Source: DATJFX01 sp035495465
GTDB lineage: Bacteria > Patescibacteriota > Doudnabacteria > UBA920 > O2-02-FULL-48-8
Direction: 5' to 3'
Assembly (NCBI GenBank): GCA_035495465.1
Contig: DATJFX010000067.1
Span: forward strand, 1-17,079
DNA length: 17,079 bases
Shown here: positions 7,044 to 14,417 of the stretch, piece by piece
Layout: every line of letters starts with the position of its first letter
Position numbering within the stretch: position 1 is the stretch's first letter
Program-made: the position numbers and the translations under genes
The notes under the pieces: model-generated
Told to the model about the DNA's origin: nothing
The model's input: only the letters and a program-made list of their open reading frames with translations
The model's database searches: none

Positions 7044-7489
7044 TAGGGTCCTTCAATAGGTTCTTCCGAAGCTGTTTCGGGGCTGATCCTCAGGGTCTTG
7101 AGGAACTTCCGATCATTCGCCGATTGGATAACTGGATCCCGAACCGGCGCCGGAGTATTCGACAATGATGTGGTGATAATGAGCATCTCCCAACGGAAAG
7201 AAGGCTGTTGATTCTGGATCTCAGCCAGAAGATGCTGCCCGTGACGAATGTATTCGGGATGTCTGACGATGAGATCCTTGAGTGCGACCCGCATCTCGTG
7301 GAATTCCGGGTCACTCTTCAGATCTTTCTTGGGGATGCCGGCTCCCAGCCAGACGAGGTAAGGAAAAACTTTCCTGGTGGGATCGGAGATTGCCTGTTCG
7401 TAGTGAAAGCTGAATCGACTGTCGATCAGGCAGAGTTCCACGACCGCACTTAGGACATGAGCGAGTTTTTCTTTTGCGCTTAGAGCCAC
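7043..7489 (-). CDS. Hypothetical protein, GC-rich, only minus-strand gene
   Basis: I do not recognise this 148-residue protein. It starts with GTG (7487-7489), and a strong AGGAGG Shine-Dalgarno lies 5 bases upstream (7495-7500), while neighbouring genes have none. A candidate promoter (7523-7550) and a clean terminator (7011-7043) on the same strand support a real gene. GC is about 52% by sampling against about 40% in leuS, with CTC/CTG/ATC/TTC codons favoured. The protein looks soluble, mainly helical and has no signal peptide. It contains FSFHYEQAISDPTRKVFPYL in the first third, basic stretches such as IPKKDLKSDPEF and RHPEYIRHG, and a Pro/Glu-rich tail. It has no Cys pairs or nucleotide-binding motif. 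The plus-strand frame at 7208-7453 is its shadow. Confidence 0.75.
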   Translation of the reverse strand: MALSAKEKLAHVLSAVVELCLIDSRFSFHYEQAISDPTRKVFPYLVWLGAGIPKKDLKSDPEFHEMRVALKDLIVRHPEYIRHGQHLLAEIQNQQPSFRWEMLIITTSLSNTPAPVRDPVIQSANDRKFLKTLRISPETASEEPIEGP

Positions 7490-7494
7490 GGCGA

Positions 7495-7500
7495 CCTCCT
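7495..7500 (-). promoter_or_regulatory. Strong Shine-Dalgarno AGGAGG deciding a GTG start
   Basis: Read on the minus strand, AGGAGG precedes the GTG at 7489-7487 by TCGCC (5 bases). It fixes the GTG as the start and is one of only two strong Shine-Dalgarno sites in the window. Confidence 0.7.
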
Positions 7501-7522
7501 TCGACGATGGAGCAACTTAAAC

Positions 7523-7550
7523 ATTGTAATCCTTTTCCGAAAAATTGCAA
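7523..7550 (-). promoter_or_regulatory. Candidate promoter of the minus-strand gene: TTGCAA-16-TACAAT
   Basis: On the minus strand TTGCAA (7550-7545) is followed after 16 bases by TACAAT (7528-7523). This gives a start near 7516 and a leader of roughly 27 bases with the Shine-Dalgarno in it. It is divergent from the leuS -10 box at 7557-7562. Confidence 0.45.
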
Positions 7551-7556
7551 ATCAGC

Positions 7557-7562
7557 TATACT
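7557..7562 (+). promoter_or_regulatory. TATACT -10 box just upstream of leuS
   Basis: TATACT (7557-7562) lies 9 bases before the ATG at 7572, so transcription would begin within a few bases of that ATG. It would also exclude the upstream ATG at 7545 as a start. The -35 is weak (about TTCCGA at 7535-7540). Confidence 0.5.
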
Positions 7563-7571
7563 TATATAGTT

Positions 7572-9899
7572 ATGGAACTATACGATCATAAAAAAATCGA
7601 ACCGAAATGGCAAAAGACTTGGGAGAAGTCCGGGCTTTATCATGCCAAAGAAACCAAAAAACCAAAAAAATATGTTTTGATCGAATTTCCTTATCCTTCA
7701 GGAGAAGGACTGCATATGGGACATTTGCGCCCCTTTATCGCAGGCGACGTCTATAGTCGATTTAATCGTTTAAGTGGGTTTGAAACACTGTACCCGATCG
7801 GTTGGGATGCTTTTGGATTGCCAGCGGAAAATTACGCCATAAAAAATAAAGTCCATCCGTCTATCTCCACAGCGAAAAATATCGCCAATGCCAAACGTCA
7901 GCTGATGAGTTGGGGGACGAGTTTTGATTGGAGTCGGGAAATCAATACCACAGATCCTGAGTATTATAAATGGACGCAGTGGCTGTTTTTGCAATTTTAT
8001 AAAAAAGGTTTGGCTTATGAGGCCACGGGATTGATCAATTGGTGCCCGAAAGATAAAACAGGTTTAGCCAATGAAGAAGTTGTGGATGGCTGTTGCGAAC
8101 GCTGCGGTACTCCCGTAGAAAAAAAAGAACTCCGCCAGTGGTATCTGAAAATTACCGATTACGCAGAAAAACTTTTGGAAGGATTAAAAACCTTAAACTG
8201 GCCAGAGCCAGTAAAAATTCAGCAAGAAAATTGGATCGGTAAGAGTGAAGGCGCTGAGATTGAGTTTGAAATAGAAGGGTCAAACTCAAAGATCAAAGTT
8301 TTTACCACTCGTCCTGATACTTTGTTTGGTGCGACATATATGGTTTTGGCTCCGGAGCATCCATTAGTTGAACAGATTACCACAGAACAGCAGAAAGGAA
8401 TGGTGGAAAAATATGTTAACGAAACTAAAAATAAATCCGAATTGCAGCGCAGCGCTCTGGAAAAGGAAAAAACAGGAGTATTTACTGGAGCTTTTGCCAT
8501 AAATCCTGCAACGAAAGAAAAAATTCCAGTTTGGATCGCGGATTATGTTTTGGGAAATTACGGTACAGGTGCGATTATGGCTGTACCTGCGCATGACGAA
8601 CGGGATATGGAATTTGCGAAAAAATATAAATTACCGATTAAAACTGTTATTAATGAGCAGGGTAAATTGATTGACTCAGCCCAATATAATGATTTGGATT
8701 GGCAGGAAGCGAAAAAGAAAATTACTAAAGATTTCGGAACTTCTAAGGTTCAATACAAACTTAGGGATTGGGTTTTTAGCAGACAGAGATATTGGGGCGA
8801 GCCGATTCCTTTGATTCATTGCGACAAATGCGGAATTGTAGCTGTGCCTGATGATCAGCTGCCAGTAAAGTTGCCAGACGTGAAAGATTACGAGCCTACG
8901 GGAACAGGAGAGTCGCCGCTCGCTGCTATTGATTCTTGGGTCAATGTGAAATGTCCAAATTGCGATGGAGCGGCTAAGCGGGAAACAAATACCATGCCCC
9001 AATGGGCTGGCAGTTCTTGGTATTGGCTTCGGTATACAGATCCTACCAATGACAAAAAATTTGCGGATAAGAAAAAATTAAAATACTGGACTCCGGTGGA
9101 TGTATATTTCGGCGGCATGGAACATACCACTTTGCATTTGTTGTATTCGCGTTTTTGGAATTTGTTTCTGTATGATCAAAAACTGGTAACTACAAAAGAA
9201 GCCTATGCTCGCAGAGTTCCCCATGGAATTGTACTAGCCTCTGATGGCGAAAAGATGAGCAAGTCGCGAGGAAATGTGGTGAATCCCGATGTAATTGTGG
9301 ATCAATACGGCGCTGATACTTTACGTATGTATGAACTATTTTTAGGGCCGCACGATACGAGTGTTTCTTGGAATGACCAGGGAATTATGGGCGTGAAAAG
9401 ATTTTTGGATAAAGTTTGGCGTTATAATCAAGTTTTCGAAGCGGGTGAGGAAAATAAAGAGATCCATAAATTAATTAAGAAAATCAGTACAGATATTGAG
9501 CAATTTAAGTTCAATACAGCCATCGCTGCATTTATGGAATTTTTAAATGAAAACAAGCAGCTGTCCCAAGCAAATTGGGAAAGCTTCCTCATTTTATTAG
9601 CACCGTTTGCCCCACATATTACGGAAGAATTATGGCATCAGCTTAAGCATAAAGATTCGATTCATGAACAAGCCTGGCCGAAGTTCGACGAAAAGCAGGT
9701 AGTGAATAATACCTCCACGATTGTCATTCAGGTTCTGGGGAAAATCCGGGCGACTTTGGAATTTCCACTTCATGCGACTCAGGAAGAAGTGAAAGAAAAA
9801 GCCATGCAGGATGAAAACGTGAAAAAATATTTGGAAGGCAAAGAAATCATAAAAGAAATTTTCGTGAAAGATAGATTGATTAATTTCGTGGTTAAATAA
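7572..9899 (+). CDS. leuS: Leucyl-tRNA synthetase with CP1 editing domain
   Basis: This class I synthetase charges tRNA-Leu and edits mischarged products. The ATG at 7572 (MELYDHKKIEPKWQKTWE, 775 residues) fits the family start. An in-frame ATG at 7545 would add nine residues but lies upstream of the likely -10 box. HMGH is at 48-51 and KMSKS at 561-565. The CP1 editing domain is marked by TTRPDTLFGATYMVLAPEH and GTGAIMAVPAHDERD, whose Thr/Asp residues match active editing sites. Two zinc knuckles are visible: the CPKD...CCERC segment, and the CDKCG...CPNCD segment. C-terminal anticodon-binding helices and the small C-terminal tail (LPLHATQEEVKEKA region) are present. It is somewhat shorter than the E. 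coli enzyme (about 860). It is divergent from the hypothetical gene, and a perfect palindrome begins at its stop. Confidence 0.97.
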   Translation: MELYDHKKIEPKWQKTWEKSGLYHAKETKKPKKYVLIEFPYPSGEGLHMGHLRPFIAGDVYSRFNRLSGFETLYPIGWDAFGLPAENYAIKNKVHPSISTAKNIANAKRQLMSWGTSFDWSREINTTDPEYYKWTQWLFLQFYKKGLAYEATGLINWCPKDKTGLANEEVVDGCCERCGTPVEKKELRQWYLKITDYAEKLLEGLKTLNWPEPVKIQQENWIGKSEGAEIEFEIEGSNSKIKVFTTRPDTLFGATYMVLAPEHPLVEQITTEQQKGMVEKYVNETKNKSELQRSALEKEKTGVFTGAFAINPATKEKIPVWIADYVLGNYGTGAIMAVPAHDERDMEFAKKYKLPIKTVINEQGKLIDSAQYNDLDWQEAKKKITKDFGTSKVQYKLRDWVFSRQRYWGEPIPLIHCDKCGIVAVPDDQLPVKLPDVKDYEPTGTGESPLAAIDSWVNVKCPNCDGAAKRETNTMPQWAGSSWYWLRYTDPTNDKKFADKKKLKYWTPVDVYFGGMEHTTLHLLYSRFWNLFLYDQKLVTTKEAYARRVPHGIVLASDGEKMSKSRGNVVNPDVIVDQYGADTLRMYELFLGPHDTSVSWNDQGIMGVKRFLDKVWRYNQVFEAGEENKEIHKLIKKISTDIEQFKFNTAIAAFMEFLNENKQLSQANWESFLILLAPFAPHITEELWHQLKHKDSIHEQAWPKFDEKQVVNNTSTIVIQVLGKIRATLEFPLHATQEEVKEKAMQDENVKKYLEGKEIIKEIFVKDRLINFVVK

Positions 9900-9939
9900 T
9901 TTTTGCCATCTTTTTTGGCAGCAAAAAAGATGGCAAAAA
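9900..9939. repeat. Perfect 17-bp palindrome directly after leuS
   Basis: TTTTTGCCATCTTTTTT (9900-9916) and AAAAAAGATGGCAAAAA (9923-9939) are exact inverted copies around the loop GGCAGC. It begins one base after the leuS stop. On either strand it ends in A rather than U, so it is not a standard intrinsic terminator. It probably forms a very stable hairpin at the 3' end of the leuS mRNA. Confidence 0.75.
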
Positions 9940-9951
9940 AACTGCCGATGT

Positions 9952-10578
9952 ATGAACCTCATAAACGAAGCGGTAAAAATATTACAGGCTGGTGGTATTG
10001 TGGTTTATCCCACAGATACAGCTTACGGATTGGCTGTGGATGCCACAAATGCAACGGCTGTGAAAAAACTTTACCGGCTGAAGGGCCGGGATTTTAAAAA
10101 TCCTATCCACGTCATACCGCCGACCAAGGACTGGATTGAAAAATTAGTAGTTTTAAGTAAGCCGGCTAAAAAGTTAATCGATGAACTTATGCCCGGGCCT
10201 TTAACAATTGTCTTACCACTTAAGGCCAAGGGCCGGTCTTGGCAATTATTAAGTAGTGGTACTAGAACCTTAGGGATCAGGAGGCCAAAATATAAATTAG
10301 CATTAGATTTGGCCATGCTTCTGGGTAAACCTATTACCACCACTTCGGCCAATCTCTCCGGCCAGCCAACCTGTTATTCTTCTCCAGAAGTCCAAAAACA
10401 ATTCGAAAACTCCAAAGTTAAGCCTGATTATTATTTAGATGGCGGGAAATTAAAGAAAACCAAGCCATCCACAGTGGTTTTAGTTTCGGATCGTGTTAAA
10501 ATATTAAGAGAAGGTCCAATTAGTTTGAAACAAATAAAAAATGTTCTTTCCGACCAGGCCGCATTATTTTTCACATAG
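9952..10578 (+). CDS. tsaC: L-threonylcarbamoyladenylate synthase (TsaC/YrdC type)
   Basis: This enzyme makes threonylcarbamoyl-AMP from threonine, bicarbonate and ATP, the first step of the t6A37 modification of ANN-decoding tRNAs. The 208-residue protein has the YrdC-fold hallmarks: GGIVVYPTDTAYGLAVDA near residues 14-31, YRLKGR with the following NPIHV, LMPGPLTIVL, LGIRRP, and the TTTSANLSGQP segment that binds the nucleotide. It is the short form without the extra C-terminal Sua5 domain. The partners TsaB, TsaD and TsaE are not in the window. The ATG at 9952 is chosen because the protein begins at the expected N-terminal helix. There is no Shine-Dalgarno. The 3' end overlaps the MFS gene by 38 bases. 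Confidence 0.93.
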   Translation: MNLINEAVKILQAGGIVVYPTDTAYGLAVDATNATAVKKLYRLKGRDFKNPIHVIPPTKDWIEKLVVLSKPAKKLIDELMPGPLTIVLPLKAKGRSWQLLSSGTRTLGIRRPKYKLALDLAMLLGKPITTTSANLSGQPTCYSSPEVQKQFENSKVKPDYYLDGGKLKKTKPSTVVLVSDRVKILREGPISLKQIKNVLSDQAALFFT

Positions 10579-11704
10579 AATAAATCAAGAGGTCAAAGAA
10601 ATCTATTGGAATGCCATGGTAGTGAATTTGGCATTATCGATTACGACTTTATTTGAGCCGATTTTTTTGTATAGACTAGGATATTCTTTAAGCGGAATAT
10701 TGCATTTTTATGCTTTAGTGTATTTGGGTTATGCGATACTTGTTTTCTTGGCTGCAAAAATTACAAGCAGGATTGGATATAAGCATTCCATACTTGTATC
10801 CAATATTTTTTACGTTTTATACTGGGTTTTGCTTTACCAAATTAAATTTCATCCGATATTATTTTTTATCGCTCCATTTTTTTTCTCATTGCAGAAATCC
10901 TTTTTCTGGCCGCCGTATCATGCCGATATTGCTCTGAACGCGAAGGATGATCAGCGAGGGCGGGAAGTAGGTTTATTATTTTCTTTAATCCAGATGGTAT
11001 CCGTGGCCGGACCATTGGTGGGAGGTTTTATCGCCGCGTTTTTGGGTTTTAAAGAATTATTTATCCTCTCATCTGTTTTAATGCTGGCTTCGGTATATCC
11101 GCTGTTCCGCTCTGCGGAGATTTATCCTAAACATAATTTTCGGTTTCGGAATTTCCTTCTGGTTATACGTAAATTTCCTGTGAACTTTTTTGCATACTGG
11201 GGATATGCCGAAGATTTGATGCTTATGAGTTTATGGCCGGTTTATATATTTTTAGTTGTCCCCGAACTTTTAGGGGTAGGATTTTTAATCACAGTTGCAA
11301 GTGCTATCGCAATCATGATAATGTTGTATATAGGAAGGGTGATAGACCAGAGGAAGTGGGGAAAGTTTTTACAAATCAGCAGTGTTTTTTATGGACTAAC
11401 CTGGTTTTGTCGGCAGTTTGGCTCTGGCTTCGGCCAAGTTTTCTTTTTCGATAGCCTCACCCGCACTGGCAAAGCCATGATCAATGTCCCGATGACCGCA
11501 TTAAGCTACAAACTTGCCGGGATTAGCGGAGCAGACCAGGCTATTGCTTATACTGTTTTTTACGAATTCAGTTTATCGATTGGGAAAATTTTAACCGCTC
11601 TGCTCGGAATCTGGATTCTGGACACTACGGGAAACATTTTTTATGTTTTCATTGTCGCTGGGATATTCACCATGTTTTATGGTTTTTTAAAAGAAAAGAA
11701 ATGA
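10541..11704 (+). CDS. Major facilitator superfamily transporter
   Basis: This 387-residue integral membrane protein has about 11-12 hydrophobic segments. An MFS-type pattern is seen around EVGLLFSLIQMVSVAGPLVG, following the charged loop NAKDDQRGR between helices, with a second six-helix half after about residue 215. The substrate cannot be read from the sequence. The N-terminal HRINQEVKEIYWNA segment before the first helix resembles MFS proteins I associate with CPR genomes. That supports a start near 10541 even though it overlaps tsaC by 38 bases; ATG 10616 is the alternative. There is no Shine-Dalgarno, so translation may be coupled to tsaC. Its TGA stop overlaps the glyA ATG (ATGA at 11701-11704). 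Confidence 0.82.
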   Translation: MFFPTRPHYFSHRINQEVKEIYWNAMVVNLALSITTLFEPIFLYRLGYSLSGILHFYALVYLGYAILVFLAAKITSRIGYKHSILVSNIFYVLYWVLLYQIKFHPILFFIAPFFFSLQKSFFWPPYHADIALNAKDDQRGREVGLLFSLIQMVSVAGPLVGGFIAAFLGFKELFILSSVLMLASVYPLFRSAEIYPKHNFRFRNFLLVIRKFPVNFFAYWGYAEDLMLMSLWPVYIFLVVPELLGVGFLITVASAIAIMIMLYIGRVIDQRKWGKFLQISSVFYGLTWFCRQFGSGFGQVFFFDSLTRTGKAMINVPMTALSYKLAGISGADQAIAYTVFYEFSLSIGKILTALLGIWILDTTGNIFYVFIVAGIFTMFYGFLKEKK

Positions 11705-12936
11705 GCCTGAAAAAAAACGATCCACAAATTTACGATTTAATTCAGAAAGAACGGAAACGGCAGTCTGAAGTTTTAGCTTTGATCGCTTCTGAGAATTATG
11801 CTTCGGATGAAGTCCTGGAAGCCTTAGGCTCTATCCTGACAAACAAATACGCGGAAGGATATCCGAGGAAGCGCTATTATGCAGGCAATGAGATCATCGA
11901 TCAAATTGAAGAATTGGCAATTGAACGGGTCAGAGAAACTTTTGATTTGCCTGTGGATTGGCATGTAAATGTTCAGCCTTACTCCGGGTCGCCTGCCAAT
12001 ATGGAAGTTTATGCTGCGCTTTTAGAGCCAGGGGATACAATCATGGCTCTGGATTTAGCGCATGGCGGACATTTAACTCATGGCTCGAAAGTTAATTTTT
12101 CCGGCAAAACTTACAACTTTGTCCATTACGGCGTCTCCGCTAAAACCGGCATGTTGGATTATATGGAGATTTTGAAAACCGCAGATCGCGTCAATCCGAA
12201 ATTGATCGTTTGCGGCTTCACAGCTTACCCTCGAGAAATTGATTTTAGGAAGTTTCGAGAAATAGCTGACAAAGCCAAAGCAATTGCCATGGCGGATATT
12301 TCTCATATTGGAGGATTGGTTGCGGCGGGCGCGCATCAAACCCCAATTCCATTTTTTGACGTAGTGACGACCACCACTCATAAAACTTTGCGCGGACCTC
12401 GCGGCGCTATCATTATGTGCAAAGATAAATACGGTAGCGCTATTGATAAAGCGGTTTTTCCAGGTTCCCAAGGCGGACCTCATGAAAACGCGATTGCCGC
12501 AATTGCCGTGACTATGAAAGAAGTAAATACAGCAAGTTTCCGGAAATATGCCGAGCAAGTCGTAAAAAATGCAAAAGCCTTAGCCCATGCGCTTCAGGAT
12601 TTTGGATTTAAATTAGTTTCTGACGGCACAGATAATCATTTGATCTTAGTAGATTTAACTAATAAAAATATCGGCGGCAAGGATGCGCAAAAACTTTTGG
12701 AAAGCGCTGGGATTATCTTAAACATGAATATGGTGCCTTTTGATAAACGCAGTCCATTTGATCCCTCCGGCATCAGACTCGGATCCGCGGCTTTAACTAG
12801 TCGTGGAATGAAAGAAAAAGAAATGCAGAAAGTCGCTTCATGGATTGCGGCAGTGATTACTGATCCTGCCGTGGCTGAAAACGTCAAAGGCGAAATAAAA
12901 CGATTTACAAAAAATTTCCCAGCCCCGGGTCTTTAG
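11701..12936 (+). CDS. glyA: Serine hydroxymethyltransferase
   Basis: This PLP enzyme interconverts serine plus tetrahydrofolate with glycine plus 5,10-methylene-tetrahydrofolate, supplying glycine and one-carbon units in the cytoplasm. The catalytic lysine is K228 in TTTTHKTLRGPRG. Other signatures are IASENYAS, NKYAEGYPRKRYYAGNE, VQPYSGSPAN and LAHGGHLTHGSKVNFSG. The length (411) is normal for bacterial GlyA. It begins within the MFS stop codon (ATGA overlap), so the two are probably translationally coupled. It closes the tsaC-MFS-glyA unit and is followed by a terminator whose loop contains its stop codon. Confidence 0.97.
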   Translation: MSLKKNDPQIYDLIQKERKRQSEVLALIASENYASDEVLEALGSILTNKYAEGYPRKRYYAGNEIIDQIEELAIERVRETFDLPVDWHVNVQPYSGSPANMEVYAALLEPGDTIMALDLAHGGHLTHGSKVNFSGKTYNFVHYGVSAKTGMLDYMEILKTADRVNPKLIVCGFTAYPREIDFRKFREIADKAKAIAMADISHIGGLVAAGAHQTPIPFFDVVTTTTHKTLRGPRGAIIMCKDKYGSAIDKAVFPGSQGGPHENAIAAIAVTMKEVNTASFRKYAEQVVKNAKALAHALQDFGFKLVSDGTDNHLILVDLTNKNIGGKDAQKLLESAGIILNMNMVPFDKRSPFDPSGIRLGSAALTSRGMKEKEMQKVASWIAAVITDPAVAENVKGEIKRFTKNFPAPGL

Positions 12937-12953
12937 CACTCGGACCGGTTTTT
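12925..12953 (+). terminator. Probable intrinsic terminator of glyA
   Basis: CCGG (12925-12928), a bulged G and TCT pair with GGACCGG (12942-12948; one pair is G-U), and T5 (12949-12953) follows. The glyA stop codon (12934-12936) lies in the loop. The stem is bulged, so strength is uncertain. Confidence 0.45.
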
Positions 12954-12969
12954 AAGGCGACACGCTTTC

Positions 12970-13057
12970 GGCAGCGGCTTGTCGGAGACGTCGCGTTTGT
13001 CGCGACTAAGTGTTCGGACATTGAGAGGTCCTCACAATTCTCCTCCAAGCCGCTGCC
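12970..13057. repeat. Long intergenic palindrome between glyA and uppP
   Basis: The outer arms GGCAGCGGCTTG (12970-12981) and CAAGCCGCTGCC (13046-13057) are exact 12-bp inverted copies 64 bases apart. Inside are a hairpin GTCGCG (12990-12995)/CGCGAC (13001-13006) with a five-base loop, and an imperfect one across ATTGAGAGGTCCTCACAAT. The architecture (12-bp outer arms, inner hairpins) resembles 6111-6181, but the sequence differs. No gene is seen here. Confidence 0.7.
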
Positions 13058-13086
13058 TTGCGCAAAAAACTGACCCTCGCTATTTA
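13058..13086 (+). promoter_or_regulatory. Candidate uppP promoter: TTGCGC-17-TATTTA
   Basis: TTGCGC (13058-13063) directly abuts the preceding palindrome, and TATTTA (13081-13086) follows after 17 bases. The ATG at 13098 is 11 bases beyond the -10, so a leader would be very short or absent. Box matches are moderate. Confidence 0.4.
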
Positions 13087-13097
13087 AATAATAAATT

Positions 13098-13862
13098 ATG
13101 CATTTTATCCAAGCTATTATATTAGGAATCGTGGAAGGAGTGACGGAATTTTTGCCGATTTCTTCCACCGGCCATTTGATTTTGGTTTCCAGGCTTCTGA
13201 ATTTAACTTCATCTGATTTTGTAAAAAGTTTTGAGATTATTATTCAACTCGGAGCGATATTGGCAGTTGTGATATTATATTTCAAAAGAATTATATTCAG
13301 CCTTGAGGTCATTAAACGTTTAATTATCGCATTTATTCCCACAGGGATTATTGGTTTAATTTTTTATAAGTTAGTTAAGGATTTATTGGGAAACAATCAA
13401 GTTGTTTTATGGTCTTTGTTTCTGGGCGGCCTTGTTTTGATTATTTTCGAATGGCTGCACAAAGAAAAAATCAGTGATACAGAAGAACTAACTAAAATTA
13501 CTTATAAACAAGCTTTTCTCGTAGGATGTTTCCAAGCCGTTGCCATCGTACCGGGAGTTTCTAGGGCTGCGGCGACAATCGTGGGTGGCATGCTCATGGG
13601 CATTAAGAGGCGGACAATTGTGGAATTTTCCTTTATGCTGGCAATTCCTACTATGGCCGCGGCGACGGGTTTGGATTTGATCAAAAATTATCACGTAATT
13701 TTTAGCAGTTCCCTAGATTTGCTGTTAGTCGGTTTTGTCACAGCTTTCATTGTAGCGTTATTTTCGATTAAATTTTTTCTCAAATACATCCAAAAACACA
13801 GTTTTCGAGCGTTTGGTGTTTATCGAATAATTATTGCAATTATTTTTTGGTTCATTGTCTAA
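13098..13862 (+). CDS. uppP: Undecaprenyl-diphosphatase (UppP/BacA family)
   Basis: This integral membrane phosphatase converts undecaprenyl diphosphate to undecaprenyl phosphate, the lipid carrier for peptidoglycan and other envelope polymers; it also confers bacitracin tolerance. The first signature EGVTEFLPISSTGHL is at residues 13-27 (E17, S23 and H26 are expected functional residues). The second, PGVSR, is at 152-156 with R156 intact, followed by AAATIVGGMLMGI, where the family usually has SGATI. The 254 residues and about eight hydrophobic segments match the family. No Shine-Dalgarno precedes the ATG. The 3' end overlaps the start of a PAP2 phosphatase of likely related function. Confidence 0.95.
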   Translation: MHFIQAIILGIVEGVTEFLPISSTGHLILVSRLLNLTSSDFVKSFEIIIQLGAILAVVILYFKRIIFSLEVIKRLIIAFIPTGIIGLIFYKLVKDLLGNNQVVLWSLFLGGLVLIIFEWLHKEKISDTEELTKITYKQAFLVGCFQAVAIVPGVSRAAATIVGGMLMGIKRRTIVEFSFMLAIPTMAAATGLDLIKNYHVIFSSSLDLLLVGFVTAFIVALFSIKFFLKYIQKHSFRAFGVYRIIIAIIFWFIV

Positions 13863-14367
13863 CCTCGACTATAAATTATTTTTAATTATAAATTCCTGGG
13901 CTGGCCATTATGCGTGGCTGGATGCTTTGGGTTATTTTTTCGCAGTATACGGAATATTTATACTTATCGCAGCGGCAATAGGCTTGGGATTTTATAAAAT
14001 TCACAGGGAAAGATTTTATATTGCCTTGATCAGCAGCGCGGTTTCTAGTTTTTTTCTAGTAAAAATTTTAAAAATTCTGGTGAACCGTCAGCGCCCTTTT
14101 GAAGCTTGGACCGTGCACCAGTTAGTGACCACTGTGGCGCCGGGTCAGTCTTTTGCTTCTGGACATGCTGTAATTATGTTTAGTATTGCTTTTAGTTTTT
14201 TCCGGACACGGTATTTTTGGCCTTTTTTAGTTTGGGCTTTGATTTCGTCAGTGGCCAGGGTTTTTGTCGGGGTGCATTATCCAGGCGATGTACTGGCTAG
14301 CATAGCCCTCGCGGGAGTGATTGTTTATTTTATAAGACGTCTTTTCAAAATCAGGCGTTTAAGCTAA
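13834..14367 (+). CDS. PAP2-family membrane phosphatase (possible undecaprenyl-diphosphatase)
   Basis: This 177-residue membrane protein carries all three PAP2 motifs: K80-x6-R87-P88 (KILVNRQRP), S109-G110-H111 (FASGH) and R142-x5-H148-x3-D152 (RVFVGVHYPGD). Family members dephosphorylate lipid phosphates; its size and position right behind uppP suggest a BcrC/PgpB-like C55-PP phosphatase, although phosphatidylglycerophosphate is possible. The ATG at 13834 overlaps uppP by 29 bases. A TTG at 13855 would give the more family-like start SNLDYKLF and only an 8-base overlap. Either way translation is probably coupled. The stop codon overlaps a -10-like box for the tRNA. Confidence 0.9.
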   Translation: MQLFFGSLSNLDYKLFLIINSWAGHYAWLDALGYFFAVYGIFILIAAAIGLGFYKIHRERFYIALISSAVSSFFLVKILKILVNRQRPFEAWTVHQLVTTVAPGQSFASGHAVIMFSIAFSFFRTRYFWPFLVWALISSVARVFVGVHYPGDVLASIALAGVIVYFIRRLFKIRRLS

Positions 14368-14370
14368 AAT
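14342..14370 (+). promoter_or_regulatory. Candidate tRNA-Leu promoter: TTTTCA-17-TAAAAT
   Basis: TTTTCA (14342-14347) and TAAAAT (14365-14370) are 17 bases apart. The predicted start near 14377 leaves a precursor leader of about 41 bases before the tRNA. Both boxes lie at the very end of the PAP2 gene. Read-through from uppP-PAP2 is an alternative. Confidence 0.35.
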
Positions 14371-14417
14371 AGGTAGATGCCTTCGTTACGGAATGGCAGA
14401 CTTCGCGCGCAAGTGAT

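Noticed and set aside
7208..7453. Plus-strand open frame opposite the 148-residue gene
   Set aside because: The minus-strand gene has a Shine-Dalgarno, promoter and terminator; this frame has none of these.
11702..11704. Reassignment of UGA (code 25, as in Gracilibacteria/Absconditabacteria)
   Set aside because: The MFS frame ends at TGA with the next gene starting in it, and none of the conserved genes needs an in-frame TGA read as glycine.
12073..12558. Long antisense open frame (161 codons) within glyA
   Set aside because: It is a shadow of a fully conserved serine hydroxymethyltransferase; it has no promoter, ribosome site or recognisable motif of its own.
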